A DNA stretch of 64,000 bases, taken from assembly GCF_001514285.1 (NCBI RefSeq), contig NZ_KQ949033.1:1-64000 (forward strand). The letters run 5' to 3'. The position numbers and the translations under genes are program-made. Under the pieces are notes generated by a model, which was given only the letters and a program-made list of their open reading frames with translations, did not search any database and had not been told where the DNA came from. Of the stretch, positions 25,719-33,122 are shown in pieces. How positions within the stretch are numbered: position 1 is the first letter of the stretch; the number at the start of each line of letters is the position of its first letter. The DNA is from Streptomyces sp. DSM 15324. Its GTDB lineage: Bacteria > Actinomycetota > Actinomycetes > Streptomycetales > Streptomycetaceae.

Positions 25719-26909
25719 TCAGGCCGGTGAGAAGACGTGGTCGCTGATGAGCCGGGCCGCGCCGATGACTCCGGCGGCCGGTCCCAACTCGCCCAGCACG
25801 ATCGGCAGATTACGGGTGGCCAGCGGCAGGGACTGCCGGTACACCTGGGTCCGGACGCTGGCCAGCAACGTGTGTCCGAGCCCGGTCACACCGCCGCCGA
25901 TCACCACCAGCCCCGGGTTGAAGAAACTGACGAGCCCGGCGATGACCTGTCCCAGGCGCTTCCCGCCCTCCCGGATCAGTTCGAGGGCCACCGGGTCCCC
26001 CGCCGCCGCCGCGGCCGACACGTCCTCGGCCGTCAGATGCCCGGCCGTCTCCAGCCGGGCGGCGAACTGCGCCGACCGGCCCTCGCGCGCGGCGTGCTCC
26101 GCGTCGACGGCCAGCGCGGCGCCGCTGAAGTGGGCTTCCAGGCAGCCGCGGTTGCCGCACGCGCACATGCGGCCTTCCGGCTCCACCCGGATATGGCCGA
26201 TGTCGCCGGCGCTGCCCGTCGTGCCACGGTAGACCTCGCCGCCGACGACGATGCCGCAGCCGATGCCGGTACCGATCTTGACGCAGAGGAAGTCGCCCAC
26301 GGAGCGCGCGACGCCCGCGTGCTGCTCCCCCATCGCCATCAGGTTCACGTCGTTGTCGACCATGACCGGGCAGCCGAGTTCCTGGCTGAGTGCCTCCCGG
26401 ACCGGGAAGCCGTCCCAGCCCGGCATGATCGGTGGCGCGACCGGTACGCCCTCGGGGAAGCGGACCGGCCCCGGGACGCCGATCCCGGCGCCGTCGAAGC
26501 CCTCCGCGAGACCGGAGGCCCTGAGCTTGGCGGCCATCGACAGCACTTGCTCGAAGACCGCCACCGGACCCTCACGGACGTCCATGGGCTGGTTCAGATG
26601 CCCCAGGACCTCCAACTCCGCGTTGGTCACGGCGACATCGACCGAGGTGGCACCGATGTCGACACCGAGGAACCGCAGGGTCGGCGCCAGGCGGATGTTG
26701 TGCGAACGCCGGCCGCCCCGGGACGGGGCCAGCCCGTCCGCGACCACCAGCCCCGTCTCCAGCAGCCGGTCCACCTCGACCGCCAGCTTGGAACGGGACA
26801 GGTCGACCAGATCACCCATCCGGGCACGGGAGTGGGACCCGTTGTCACGCAGGAGACGGAGCAGCCGTGCCTGATGCGCGTTCTCGGGTCGAGCGGTCAT
26901 CCGTCTCAC
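25719..26909 (-). CDS. ROK family transcriptional regulator
   Basis: 396 residues from GTG at 26909, which has GGGGAGGG five nucleotides upstream; ATG at 26900 is a weaker option. Residues about 15-65 form a winged helix-turn-helix (ARLLRLLRDNGSHSRARMGDLVDLSRSKLAVEVDRLLE). The ROK kinase-like fold follows: FLGVDIGATSVDVAVTN, GIGVPGPVRFPEG, VMVDNDVNLMAMGE, then IGTGIGCGIVVGGEVYRG, and the zinc motif CACGNRGCLE. GHIRVEP supplies the His. It should sense the imported sugar and repress the ABC-dehydrogenase-epimerase operon lying downstream on the same strand. Monocistronic; its own promoter region carries an 8-bp repeat and palindromes. Confidence 0.93.
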   Translation of the reverse strand: MRRMTARPENAHQARLLRLLRDNGSHSRARMGDLVDLSRSKLAVEVDRLLETGLVVADGLAPSRGGRRSHNIRLAPTLRFLGVDIGATSVDVAVTNAELEVLGHLNQPMDVREGPVAVFEQVLSMAAKLRASGLAEGFDGAGIGVPGPVRFPEGVPVAPPIMPGWDGFPVREALSQELGCPVMVDNDVNLMAMGEQHAGVARSVGDFLCVKIGTGIGCGIVVGGEVYRGTTGSAGDIGHIRVEPEGRMCACGNRGCLEAHFSGAALAVDAEHAAREGRSAQFAARLETAGHLTAEDVSAAAAAGDPVALELIREGGKRLGQVIAGLVSFFNPGLVVIGGGVTGLGHTLLASVRTQVYRQSLPLATRNLPIVLGELGPAAGVIGAARLISDHVFSPA

Positions 26910-26942
26910 GATCCCTCCCCTCTCCGGCACCTGTGCCGTCGG

Positions 26943-26998
26943 CCGCCGGACCGTCGGACCGTCGGACCGTCGGACCGTCGGACCGTCGGACCGTCGGA
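26943..26998. repeat. 8-bp tandem repeat (CCGTCGGA), seven units
   Basis: Six perfect copies of CCGTCGGA preceded by one variant, CCGCCGGA, start 34 bp upstream of the ROK start codon. The array lies between the ROK ribosome site and the probable promoter, so copy-number change would alter the leader length. Confidence 0.9.
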
Positions 26999-27044
26999 GA
27001 GGAACGTAACAACCATTTTCCAGGCTGTGAAGTAGTTACGCGGC

Positions 27045-27058
27045 AGTAGGGTCCTACT
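27045..27058. promoter_or_regulatory. Palindrome in the ROK/metallophosphoesterase divergent promoter
   Basis: AGTAGG-GT-CCTACT is a palindrome with perfect 6-bp arms. Nearby, GTAAC (27006-27010) and GTTAC (27034-27038) form a second widely spaced inverted pair. The AT-rich setting suggests a promoter, and ROK or another regulator could bind here. Confidence 0.45.
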
Positions 27059-27141
27059 TTTTCCCGACGCAGGACAAAGTCGGCGGGTCAGGAGTGACCG
27101 GATACAGTGCGGGGGACGGCAGCCCGGCCAGGGGGTACAGC

Positions 27142-28362
27142 GTGACCGACACCAGCGAGACCCGGCCCGCCGAGGGCGAAGCGCCTTCGGCGCGGCGGAG
27201 CCGACTGCACCGCCTGATCCGCTACCTCCCCCTCGTCGCCCCCGTCCTGCTGTGGGTCGTGCCCTGCGGGGTGCTCCTGTACGGCGGCCAGCACTGGCCG
27301 CTGCCCGTCACGACGGCCGGCACCGCCGTGTTCGCCCTCGGGCTCGTCGGAATGCCGCTCGCGATGGTGCGCGGCCACGGCCGGCGCCAGCAGGACCGGG
27401 CCGCGATCGTCGGGGACACCCTGCTGGGCACCAGCTGGATCCTGTTCACCTGGTCCGCGCTGCTCGGCGTCCTGCTGCGGCTCGCCCTGACCGTGGCCGG
27501 TGTCGGCGGGAGCCAGGACCGGGCCCGGATCGTCACGTGGGCCGTCCTCGGCGTCACCGCCGTCCTGCTCGCCTGGGGTCACGCCGAGGCCCGCCGCGTC
27601 CCCCGGGTGCGCCGGATCGACGTGCCGCTCCCCCGGCTGGGTGCGGGACTGGACGGCCTGCGCGTCGTCCTCATCACCGACACCCACTACGGCCCCCTCG
27701 ACCGCGCCCGCTGGTCGGCGCGGGTGTGCGAGACGGTGAACACGCTGGAGGCCGACCTGGTCTGCCACACCGGCGACATCGCGGACGGCACGGCCGAACG
27801 CCGCCGCGCCCAGGCCGCCCCCCTCGCCACCGTGCGGGCGACCCGGGCCCGGGTCTACGTCACCGGCAACCACGAGTACTACAGCGAGGCCCAGGGCTGG
27901 GTCGACCTGATGGACGAGCTGGGCTGGGAGCCACTGCGCAACCGCCATCTGCTGCTCGAACGCGGAGGCGACACCCTCGTGGTCGCCGGGGTGGACGACG
28001 TCACCGCCGAGTCCTCCGGACTGGCGGGCCACCGTGCCCACCTCGCCGGAGCCCTCGACGGCGCCGATCCCGACCTGCCCGTCCTGCTCCTCGCCCACCA
28101 GCCCGCGTTCGTCGACCGGGCGGCGGCCGCCGGCATCGACCTCCAGCTCTCCGGCCACACCCACGGCGGCCAGATCTGGCCCTTCCACCACCTGGTCCGC
28201 CTCGACCAGCCCGCCCTCGCGGGACTCAGCCGGCACGGCGCCCGCACCCTCCTCTACACCAGCCGCGGCACCGGCTTCTGGGGCCCGCCGTTCCGTGTCC
28301 TCGCCCCGAGCGAGATCACCCTCCTCGTCCTCCGCTCCCCGCAGCCGCCCGCCTCGCCGTGA
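27142..28362 (+). CDS. Membrane-anchored metallophosphoesterase
   Basis: 406 residues from GTG at 27142 (AGGGGG six nucleotides upstream); a GTG at 27094 adds 16 residues. Four N-terminal membrane helices (LPLVAPVLLWVVPCGVLLYG, TAVFALGLVGMPLAMV, LLGTSWILFTWSALLGVLLRL, IVTWAVLGVTAVLLAW) precede a calcineurin-like phosphoesterase domain. Metal motifs are LITDTHYG, CHTGDIADG, VTGNHEYY, LAHQP and SGHTHGGQIWPF. This architecture matches YkuE-like proteins acting on membrane phospholipids or on cyclic/phosphodiester substrates. The active site is complete. Divergent from ROK and convergent with the phosphofructokinase gene. Confidence 0.92.
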   Translation: MTDTSETRPAEGEAPSARRSRLHRLIRYLPLVAPVLLWVVPCGVLLYGGQHWPLPVTTAGTAVFALGLVGMPLAMVRGHGRRQQDRAAIVGDTLLGTSWILFTWSALLGVLLRLALTVAGVGGSQDRARIVTWAVLGVTAVLLAWGHAEARRVPRVRRIDVPLPRLGAGLDGLRVVLITDTHYGPLDRARWSARVCETVNTLEADLVCHTGDIADGTAERRRAQAAPLATVRATRARVYVTGNHEYYSEAQGWVDLMDELGWEPLRNRHLLLERGGDTLVVAGVDDVTAESSGLAGHRAHLAGALDGADPDLPVLLLAHQPAFVDRAAAAGIDLQLSGHTHGGQIWPFHHLVRLDQPALAGLSRHGARTLLYTSRGTGFWGPPFRVLAPSEITLLVLRSPQPPASP

Positions 28363-28546
28363 GGGCGGGCGGGCCGGAGACCGACGTGCACGCTCACACC
28401 GTGGGGGGCGGTACGGGGCCGCTGCCCGCCGCCGGTGAGCGGTGCCCGGTCGTCGCCCCGGCGGCGCGCGGCAGGAAGCCGCCCCGGTCCGTCCGCGGCG
28501 CCGACCACCTCCGGTGACGGAGCCGACCCGCTCGGCACCCGGGCCT

Positions 28547-28566
28547 CCCGGCCGGCGGCGGCCGGG
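28547..28566 (-). terminator. Hairpin just after the phosphofructokinase stop
   Basis: CCCGGCC and GGCCGGG pair around a 6-nt GC loop immediately downstream of the minus-strand stop at 28569. The stem is short at 7 bp; it may end the stress operon. Confidence 0.4.
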
Positions 28567-28568
28567 GA

Positions 28569-29594
28569 TCAGCCGAAGAACACCCCGAACTCCTCGTACA
28601 GCGACAGATCCACCGTCTTGTTCTGCGCCCCGGGCTCCGGCAGCGCGGTGCGGACGATCCGCGTGCCGCGCAGGGCCACCATCGTGCCGAAGTCCCCTTC
28701 CCGGACCGCGTCCACGGCGTGCAGCCCGAAGCGGGTGGCCAGCCACCGGTCGAAGGCGCTCGGGGTGCCACCGCGCTGGACATGGCCGAGGACCGTCGTA
28801 CGGGCATCCGTGCCCGTGCGCCGCGAGATCTCCCGCGCCAGCCACTCACCGACGCCCGACAGCCGCACATGGCCGTACTCGTCCAGGGACCGGTCCTTGA
28901 GGATCTCCCGCCCCTCCTCGGGCACGGCCCCCTCGGCGACGACCACGATCGGCGCGTAGTTGATCCTGAAGCGGCTCCGCACCCAGGCACACACCTGGTC
29001 GATGTCGAACGGCCGCTCCGGGATGAGGATGACGTTGGCGCCGCCCGCGACCCCGGCGTGCAGGGCGATCCAGCCGGAGTGCCGCCCCATCACCTCCACC
29101 ACCAGGGTGCGCATGTGCGACTCGGCGGTGGTGTGGAGGCGGTCGATGGCCTCGGTCGCGATCCCGACGGCCGTGTCGAAGCCGAAGGTGTAGTCGGTGC
29201 CGACCACGTCGTTGTCGATCGTCTTCGGCACGCCGACCAGCCGGATCCCCTGTCGGCCGAGTCGGGCGGCGGCACCCAGCGTGTCCTCGCCGCCGATCAC
29301 CACGAGCGCGTCGATCCCGTGCGCGGCGAGGGTGTCCTGGACGCGCCGCACCCCGTCCTCGTGCGCGAAGGGGTTCGTGCGGGAGGAACCGAGGATGGTC
29401 CCGCCGCGCGGGAGGATCCCCCGCACGACGGAGACGTCCAGCGGCACCACCTTGCCCTGGATCGCGCCCAGCCAGCCGTCGCGCAGACCGACGAAATCGA
29501 ACCCGTACTCCTGGACGCCCTTGCGCACGACGCTGCGGATGACGGCGTTGAGACCGGGACAGTCCCCGCCGCCGGTCAGCACCCCGACCCTCAT
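28569..29594 (-). CDS. 6-phosphofructokinase with PPi-type active-site residues
   Basis: 341 residues of the PFKA family. It has the nucleotide/PPi loop MRVGVLTGGGDCPGLNAVI, the RGGTILGSSRTNP segment, the catalytic PKTIDNDVVGTDYTFGFDTA loop (TIDND) and VEVMGRHSGWIAL. At the two positions that separate phosphoryl donors (E. coli 104 and 124) it has Asp (GGEDTLG) and Lys (PKTIDND). ATP enzymes have Gly at 104; Asp104 with Lys124 is the pattern of PPi-dependent enzymes such as that of Amycolatopsis methanolica. It is therefore probably PPi-dependent, which would save ATP under energy limitation. It is the last gene of a minus-strand stress operon after nitroreductase, DUF1918 fusion and DUF1876. 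Confidence 0.92.
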   Translation of the reverse strand: MRVGVLTGGGDCPGLNAVIRSVVRKGVQEYGFDFVGLRDGWLGAIQGKVVPLDVSVVRGILPRGGTILGSSRTNPFAHEDGVRRVQDTLAAHGIDALVVIGGEDTLGAAARLGRQGIRLVGVPKTIDNDVVGTDYTFGFDTAVGIATEAIDRLHTTAESHMRTLVVEVMGRHSGWIALHAGVAGGANVILIPERPFDIDQVCAWVRSRFRINYAPIVVVAEGAVPEEGREILKDRSLDEYGHVRLSGVGEWLAREISRRTGTDARTTVLGHVQRGGTPSAFDRWLATRFGLHAVDAVREGDFGTMVALRGTRIVRTALPEPGAQNKTVDLSLYEEFGVFFG

Positions 29595-29627
29595 GGCGTC
29601 CTCCCTTCGCCGCTTCGTCCTCGGTGG

Positions 29628-29659
29628 AATACGGCCCCGGCGTACGTCAGGGCCGTATT
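29628..29659. other. Perfect inverted repeat between nitroreductase and pfk
   Basis: AATACGGCCC and GGGCCGTATT form a 10-bp stem with a 12-nt loop, and a third copy of GGGCCGTAT follows at 29662-29670. It overlaps the nitroreductase stop and lies 34 bp before pfk. It could be an intra-operon attenuator or mRNA stabiliser. Confidence 0.5.
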
Positions 29660-30651
29660 CAGGGCCGTATGTCGAGTACCCGCGAGACGTCCCGGCGTGG
29701 GGTGGCGGGGCCCCGGGGGCCGTAGCCGAGGCGCAGCACGACCTGGGTGGGGCCCGTTCCGGTCGCCGGGTCGCGCAGGGGCCAGCGCAGGTCCGTCCAT
29801 TCGAGGGGCTGGGTGGCGAAGGAGGCGGACAGGCCGTGCAGGGTGGCCAGGAGCAGGACGCGTTCCATGGCCTGGCCGGCGCGGAGCCAGTCCTCGCGGC
29901 GGTCGTGGACCGTGCTGACGAGGGCCAGTTGCGGGCTCTGTTCGAAGTCTGCGGCCTCCCGTCCGGCCGTCGGCCGGGACCCGGCGAAGTCCCGCATGGG
30001 GGCCCGGCCGCCGCGCATGCGCGGCCCGTAGGCCCAGCGCGGGACGCCCTCGCCCGCGCTGCCCACCGACACCGCGTCGCCGCGGGTCCACCGGATCAGG
30101 TCCTGGTCGCTGCCGCGGTCGGTGCGGTTGCGGGCCTCCGCCTCACGGAAGAGCTCCAGCACCTGCCGCAGATGCCATCCGGTGGGGAACGTCAGCGTCG
30201 CGCCCTCGGCGCGCGCGGCGGCGACGAGAGCCTCCCGTACGGCGTCCGGGATCTCCCTCTCCTCGAACGGGTGGCGGCTGGTGTGCCGCCGGTGGATCGC
30301 CGGATGCAGCGCGCCGAGGTCCCGTTCTCCCTCGCCGCCGTCGGTCGGCCGCACACGCGCGAGGAGGGCCCGGTCGGCGAGGTCGGGCAGCAGCACGGTC
30401 TCGGGGCGCAGGCCCTCGTGGGCGACCGCCACCCTCAGGTTCAGCAGGGCGGCGGCGCAGCCGAGATGCAGGGCCCGGGTGTCGGGGTCGGCGTGCGGCA
30501 TGGTGCGCTCGAAGTCCGCGCGCAGCTCGAAGGTGCGGCTGTGCCGGAGATAGCGGAAGCGCCAGGGCTGCGCGTTGTGCATGGACGGTGCGGCGGCCGC
30601 GTCATGGACCAGGGCCGTCACCCGGTCGTCGGAGAGTGCTTGCCGGCTCAC
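29659..30651 (-). CDS. Acg-like FMN nitroreductase-family protein
   Basis: 330 residues from GTG at 30651 (VSRQALSDDRVTALVHDAAAAPSMHNAQPWRF), with GGAGG six nucleotides upstream. This is the N-terminal motif of the nitroreductase/Acg family. A second half (GQAMERVLLLATLHGLSASFATQPLEW) repeats the fold, as in mycobacterial Acg (Rv2032) and Rv3131, whose fused halves form a lidded flavin pocket. Mycobacterial homologues belong to the DosR dormancy regulon and may store FMN or protect against nitro compounds; catalysis is often weak. Here the gene sits between the DUF1918 fusion and phosphofructokinase genes in one operon. Confidence 0.92.
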   Translation of the reverse strand: MSRQALSDDRVTALVHDAAAAPSMHNAQPWRFRYLRHSRTFELRADFERTMPHADPDTRALHLGCAAALLNLRVAVAHEGLRPETVLLPDLADRALLARVRPTDGGEGERDLGALHPAIHRRHTSRHPFEEREIPDAVREALVAAARAEGATLTFPTGWHLRQVLELFREAEARNRTDRGSDQDLIRWTRGDAVSVGSAGEGVPRWAYGPRMRGGRAPMRDFAGSRPTAGREAADFEQSPQLALVSTVHDRREDWLRAGQAMERVLLLATLHGLSASFATQPLEWTDLRWPLRDPATGTGPTQVVLRLGYGPRGPATPRRDVSRVLDIRP

Positions 30652-30674
30652 GGGGAACCTCCGTCGCGGGGCGC

Positions 30675-31601
30675 CTACTGCTCTTCTGCGGTGATCCTGC
30701 GGCCGGTGAGGCTCGTGGGGCGGATGGACACCCACATCGCGCGTCCACCGCCCGCCCAGGGCGGGGTGTGGGCGTGCTCGGTGAGGCCGCGCACCTCCTC
30801 CGGCCGCGTGACGACGCTCGCGTGGCCGACGGCGAGCACGCTCCACCCTTGGCTCAGTGCGTCGTCCACGTGGTCGACCTCGAAGGCGACCTCGGTGCCG
30901 ACGGCCGCCGCGGGCAGCGAGTCCGGGGCGGTCCGGAAGGCGATGGTGTCGCCGACGACCTCGTAGTTGACCGGTACGACCGCCGGGCGGCCGTCGGACG
31001 AGGTCACCGCGACGCGTCCCACGCCGTGGGTGGACAGCAGGGAACGGCATTCGCCCTCGTCGAGATCCTGGAGGCGGGGGTGCAGCAGCGCGTGCCCCTG
31101 GCCGGGTGGCAGTCCGGTTCCGCCGCCGCGCAGCGCGGCGACGGTGGTGCCCAGCGCGTCGGCGAGCCGGATGAGGGCCGCCACACTCGGATCGGCGGGG
31201 TGCTCCTCCAGGTACGACAGGTAGCCGGGCGACATCCGGGCGCGGCGGGCCGTCTCCTCGAGGCTGAGCCCTTGTCTGCGGCGTTCGGCGGCCACGCGTC
31301 GGCCGAGGTCGCCCGGATCGGCCGCGCCGGCCGACGCGGCCCGCGCGGGGACGGCCTCCGGGCCGAGCTCCGAACGGGGCTCCGGATGGGGCTCCTGATA
31401 GGGCTCCGGGTGGGGCTCCAGATGGTGGACGTGCGCGTCGGGACCGGGGAACACGAGCGTCACCTCGTCCGTGTCAGACCAGCGCACGTCGTACGGCGGT
31501 GTGCCGTCCTCATGGCGGAGTCCGACGATCTCTCCGTCGCGCCGGGCGGTGCCCGACGTCGTGCTCTCGATGACGAGCTGGTCGCCGACGTGAGCCCGCA
31601 T
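30675..31601 (-). CDS. DUF1918 - XRE HTH - pyridoxamine-phosphate-oxidase-like fusion
   Basis: 308 residues from ATG at 31601 (AGGAGAGG 8 nt upstream). Three modules: a DUF1918 domain (MRAHVGDQLVIES to DEVTLVFPGPDAHVHH, residues 1-62); a linker with His-Pro-Glu-Pro repeats; an XRE helix-turn-helix (LGRRVAAERRRQGLSLEETARRARMSPGYLSYLEEHPADPSVAALIRLADAL, about 95-155); and a PNPOx-like split barrel (ECRSLLSTHGVGRVAVTSSDGRPAVVPVNYEVVGDTIAFRT, about 180-300). Each part occurs alone or in pairs in actinobacterial stress loci. A flavin or haem/F420 cofactor in the barrel could make it a redox-responsive regulator. Operon: 48 bp after DUF1876 and 23 bp before nitroreductase. Confidence 0.9.
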   Translation of the reverse strand: MRAHVGDQLVIESTTSGTARRDGEIVGLRHEDGTPPYDVRWSDTDEVTLVFPGPDAHVHHLEPHPEPYQEPHPEPRSELGPEAVPARAASAGAADPGDLGRRVAAERRRQGLSLEETARRARMSPGYLSYLEEHPADPSVAALIRLADALGTTVAALRGGGTGLPPGQGHALLHPRLQDLDEGECRSLLSTHGVGRVAVTSSDGRPAVVPVNYEVVGDTIAFRTAPDSLPAAAVGTEVAFEVDHVDDALSQGWSVLAVGHASVVTRPEEVRGLTEHAHTPPWAGGGRAMWVSIRPTSLTGRRITAEEQ

Positions 31602-31649
31602 GGTGACCACCTCTCCTTCTGATCCGTCGGGATGGTTCGGCGGCCCGCC

Positions 31650-31937
31650 TCACAGGAGCCGGCCGGCGGCCTGCTGCGTGCCCGGCCGCGGTGTGCCCAC
31701 CCCTTCGATGTCCCGCTCGGCGGCCTGCAGCAGTTTGCGGGCGAGATCGTTCATCGCCCGGCCCGCCGCCAACTCGTCGCCGATCTCCGGCACGTCCCGG
31801 TCCGCCGGATGGCAGTGCGCGGTGCCGTGACCGGTGAGCGCCGTGGTGCCGGTGTCCAGCACGAGATGGGCCTTCGTCGTTCCCTCGTCGTCCTCGAAGA
31901 TGTGGAGACGGGCCTTCCATTCCGCCGTGTGCGACAT
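31650..31937 (-). CDS. DUF1876 (dsRBD-like) stress protein
   Basis: 95 residues from ATG at 31937, with GAGGAGG six nucleotides upstream. MSHTAEWKARLHIFEDDEGTTKAHLVLD, then LTGHGTAHCHPADRDVPEIGDELAAGRAMNDLARKLL, is the DUF1876 pattern: a small alpha/beta fold likened to double-stranded RNA-binding domains. Mycobacterial relatives include DosR-regulated genes. It is the first gene of the minus-strand operon and shares its promoter region with the divergent universal-stress gene. A DosR-like box lies between them. Confidence 0.9.
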   Translation of the reverse strand: MSHTAEWKARLHIFEDDEGTTKAHLVLDTGTTALTGHGTAHCHPADRDVPEIGDELAAGRAMNDLARKLLQAAERDIEGVGTPRPGTQQAAGRLL

Positions 31938-32136
31938 CGCCATCCTCCTCATCGGTACGGACCGCGACGCATGAGCCGTGTGCGCGTGAGCCACCCGTCG
32001 CGCCTCCACCATTTTGTACGCGGAGTACGGGTACGGCGCGTCGGCCGGCATCGGCAGGCACCGGCCGGCACCACGGCGCGGGTGCCGACGGCCCCCGCTC
32101 CCCTCCACCCTCCGACACCGGCGGGCTCCGGTCACA

Positions 32137-32150
32137 GGGCCGAAGGTCCC
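32137..32150. promoter_or_regulatory. DosR/OsdR-like palindrome, copy 1
   Basis: GGGCCGAAGGTCCC has the GGGNC-N4-GNCCC layout of the actinobacterial DosR box (GGGAC-N4-GTCCC). It lies 103 bp upstream of the UspA start and 200 bp upstream of DUF1876, in their shared 315-bp promoter region. Confidence 0.6.
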
Positions 32151-32252
32151 TCGTGAACCGGCGTCCGGCCCCGCCCCCGTCCCCGAGGCGTCCACATGCG
32201 CGGCACAGGGGAATGGGGTATTCCTCGAAAGGGGAGAGACGGAGGCCGCGCC

Positions 32253-33122
32253 ATGCAACCCGTCGTCACCGTGGGCCTGGACGGCTCACCCGAGAGCCTC
32301 GCCGCCGCCCGCTGGGCCGCCGACGAGGCCGAGAAACGGGGACTCGCGCTGCGCCTGCTGCACGCATGGCCGCTGCTGGCGCCGGAACCGGCCCGCGTCG
32401 CCGCCCCCGAAGTCGACCAGAACTACTGGGCGAAACGTCTCGTCCACACCGCCCAGGCCGAACTCCAGGCGCACCACCCGGGGCTGACCGTGCTCGGCAC
32501 CCTGGTGCCCGAGGATGCCCAGGTGGCCCTCGTCCGGGCCGCCGCGGAGTCCGAGATGGTGGTGCTCGGCTCCCGGGGGCTGGAGACCGTCGAGAGCTAC
32601 ATCATGGGCGACGTCAGCATGCCGGTCGTGGCGCGGGCCGGGCGGCCCGTCGTCCTGGTCCGCGCCGAGCGGGCGGAGCAGCCGGCCTCCGGTTCCCCGG
32701 GCCGCGTGGTCGTGGCGCTCGGACTGCGCACGCCCGGTGACGAGTTGCTCGACTTCGCGTTCCACTCCGCCGCGGCCCGGAAAGTGCCCCTGCTGGCCGT
32801 CCACGGCCACAGCGTGCCGCTCCACGCGCGGATGCCCTGGGGTGCGGACCACACCGTCACCGAGGAGATCACGAAGAAGGCGCGCAAGGAGCTGGGCCGG
32901 GCGCTCCGCCCCTGGCACGAGAAGTACCCGCAGGTGGAGGTGGTCGACAGCGTCCGTCTGACGAGCCCGGCCAAGGCCGTCCTGAAGGCCGCCGAAGGTG
33001 CCGCGCTGCTGGTCGTCGGAAGGCGGGCGCACCGCCGCGGCGGGACACCGCACCTCGGGCCCGTCGCGCACGCCGCCCTCCATCACGGGCGCTGCCCGGT
33101 GGCCGTCGTCCCTCATGACTGA
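32253..33122 (+). CDS. Tandem universal stress protein (UspA)
   Basis: 289 residues from ATG at 32253 (GGAGG seven nucleotides upstream). Two UspA domains. The first (VVTVGLDGSPESLAAARWAADEA to EMVVLGSRGLETVESYIMGDVSMPVVARAGRPVVLVR) has the ATP-binding G-X2-G-X9-G(S) pattern. The second (RVVVALGLRTPGDELLDFAFHSAA to ALLVVGRRAHRRGGTPHLGPVAHAALHHGRCPVAVVP) is more diverged. Tandem Usp proteins dominate the DosR/OsdR dormancy regulons, and a DosR-like box lies upstream. The end overlaps the next gene by 8 bp (ATGACTGA). Confidence 0.94.
   Translation: MQPVVTVGLDGSPESLAAARWAADEAEKRGLALRLLHAWPLLAPEPARVAAPEVDQNYWAKRLVHTAQAELQAHHPGLTVLGTLVPEDAQVALVRAAAESEMVVLGSRGLETVESYIMGDVSMPVVARAGRPVVLVRAERAEQPASGSPGRVVVALGLRTPGDELLDFAFHSAAARKVPLLAVHGHSVPLHARMPWGADHTVTEEITKKARKELGRALRPWHEKYPQVEVVDSVRLTSPAKAVLKAAEGAALLVVGRRAHRRGGTPHLGPVAHAALHHGRCPVAVVPHD

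Noticed and set aside
26943..26998. Possible CRISPR-like repeat array
   Set aside because: Units are 8 bp, contiguous and without spacers; no cas genes are present.
28569..29594. Naming the phosphofructokinase an ordinary ATP enzyme
   Set aside because: The Asp/Lys pair at the donor-determining positions is of PPi type; I keep the general name and flag the donor as an inference.
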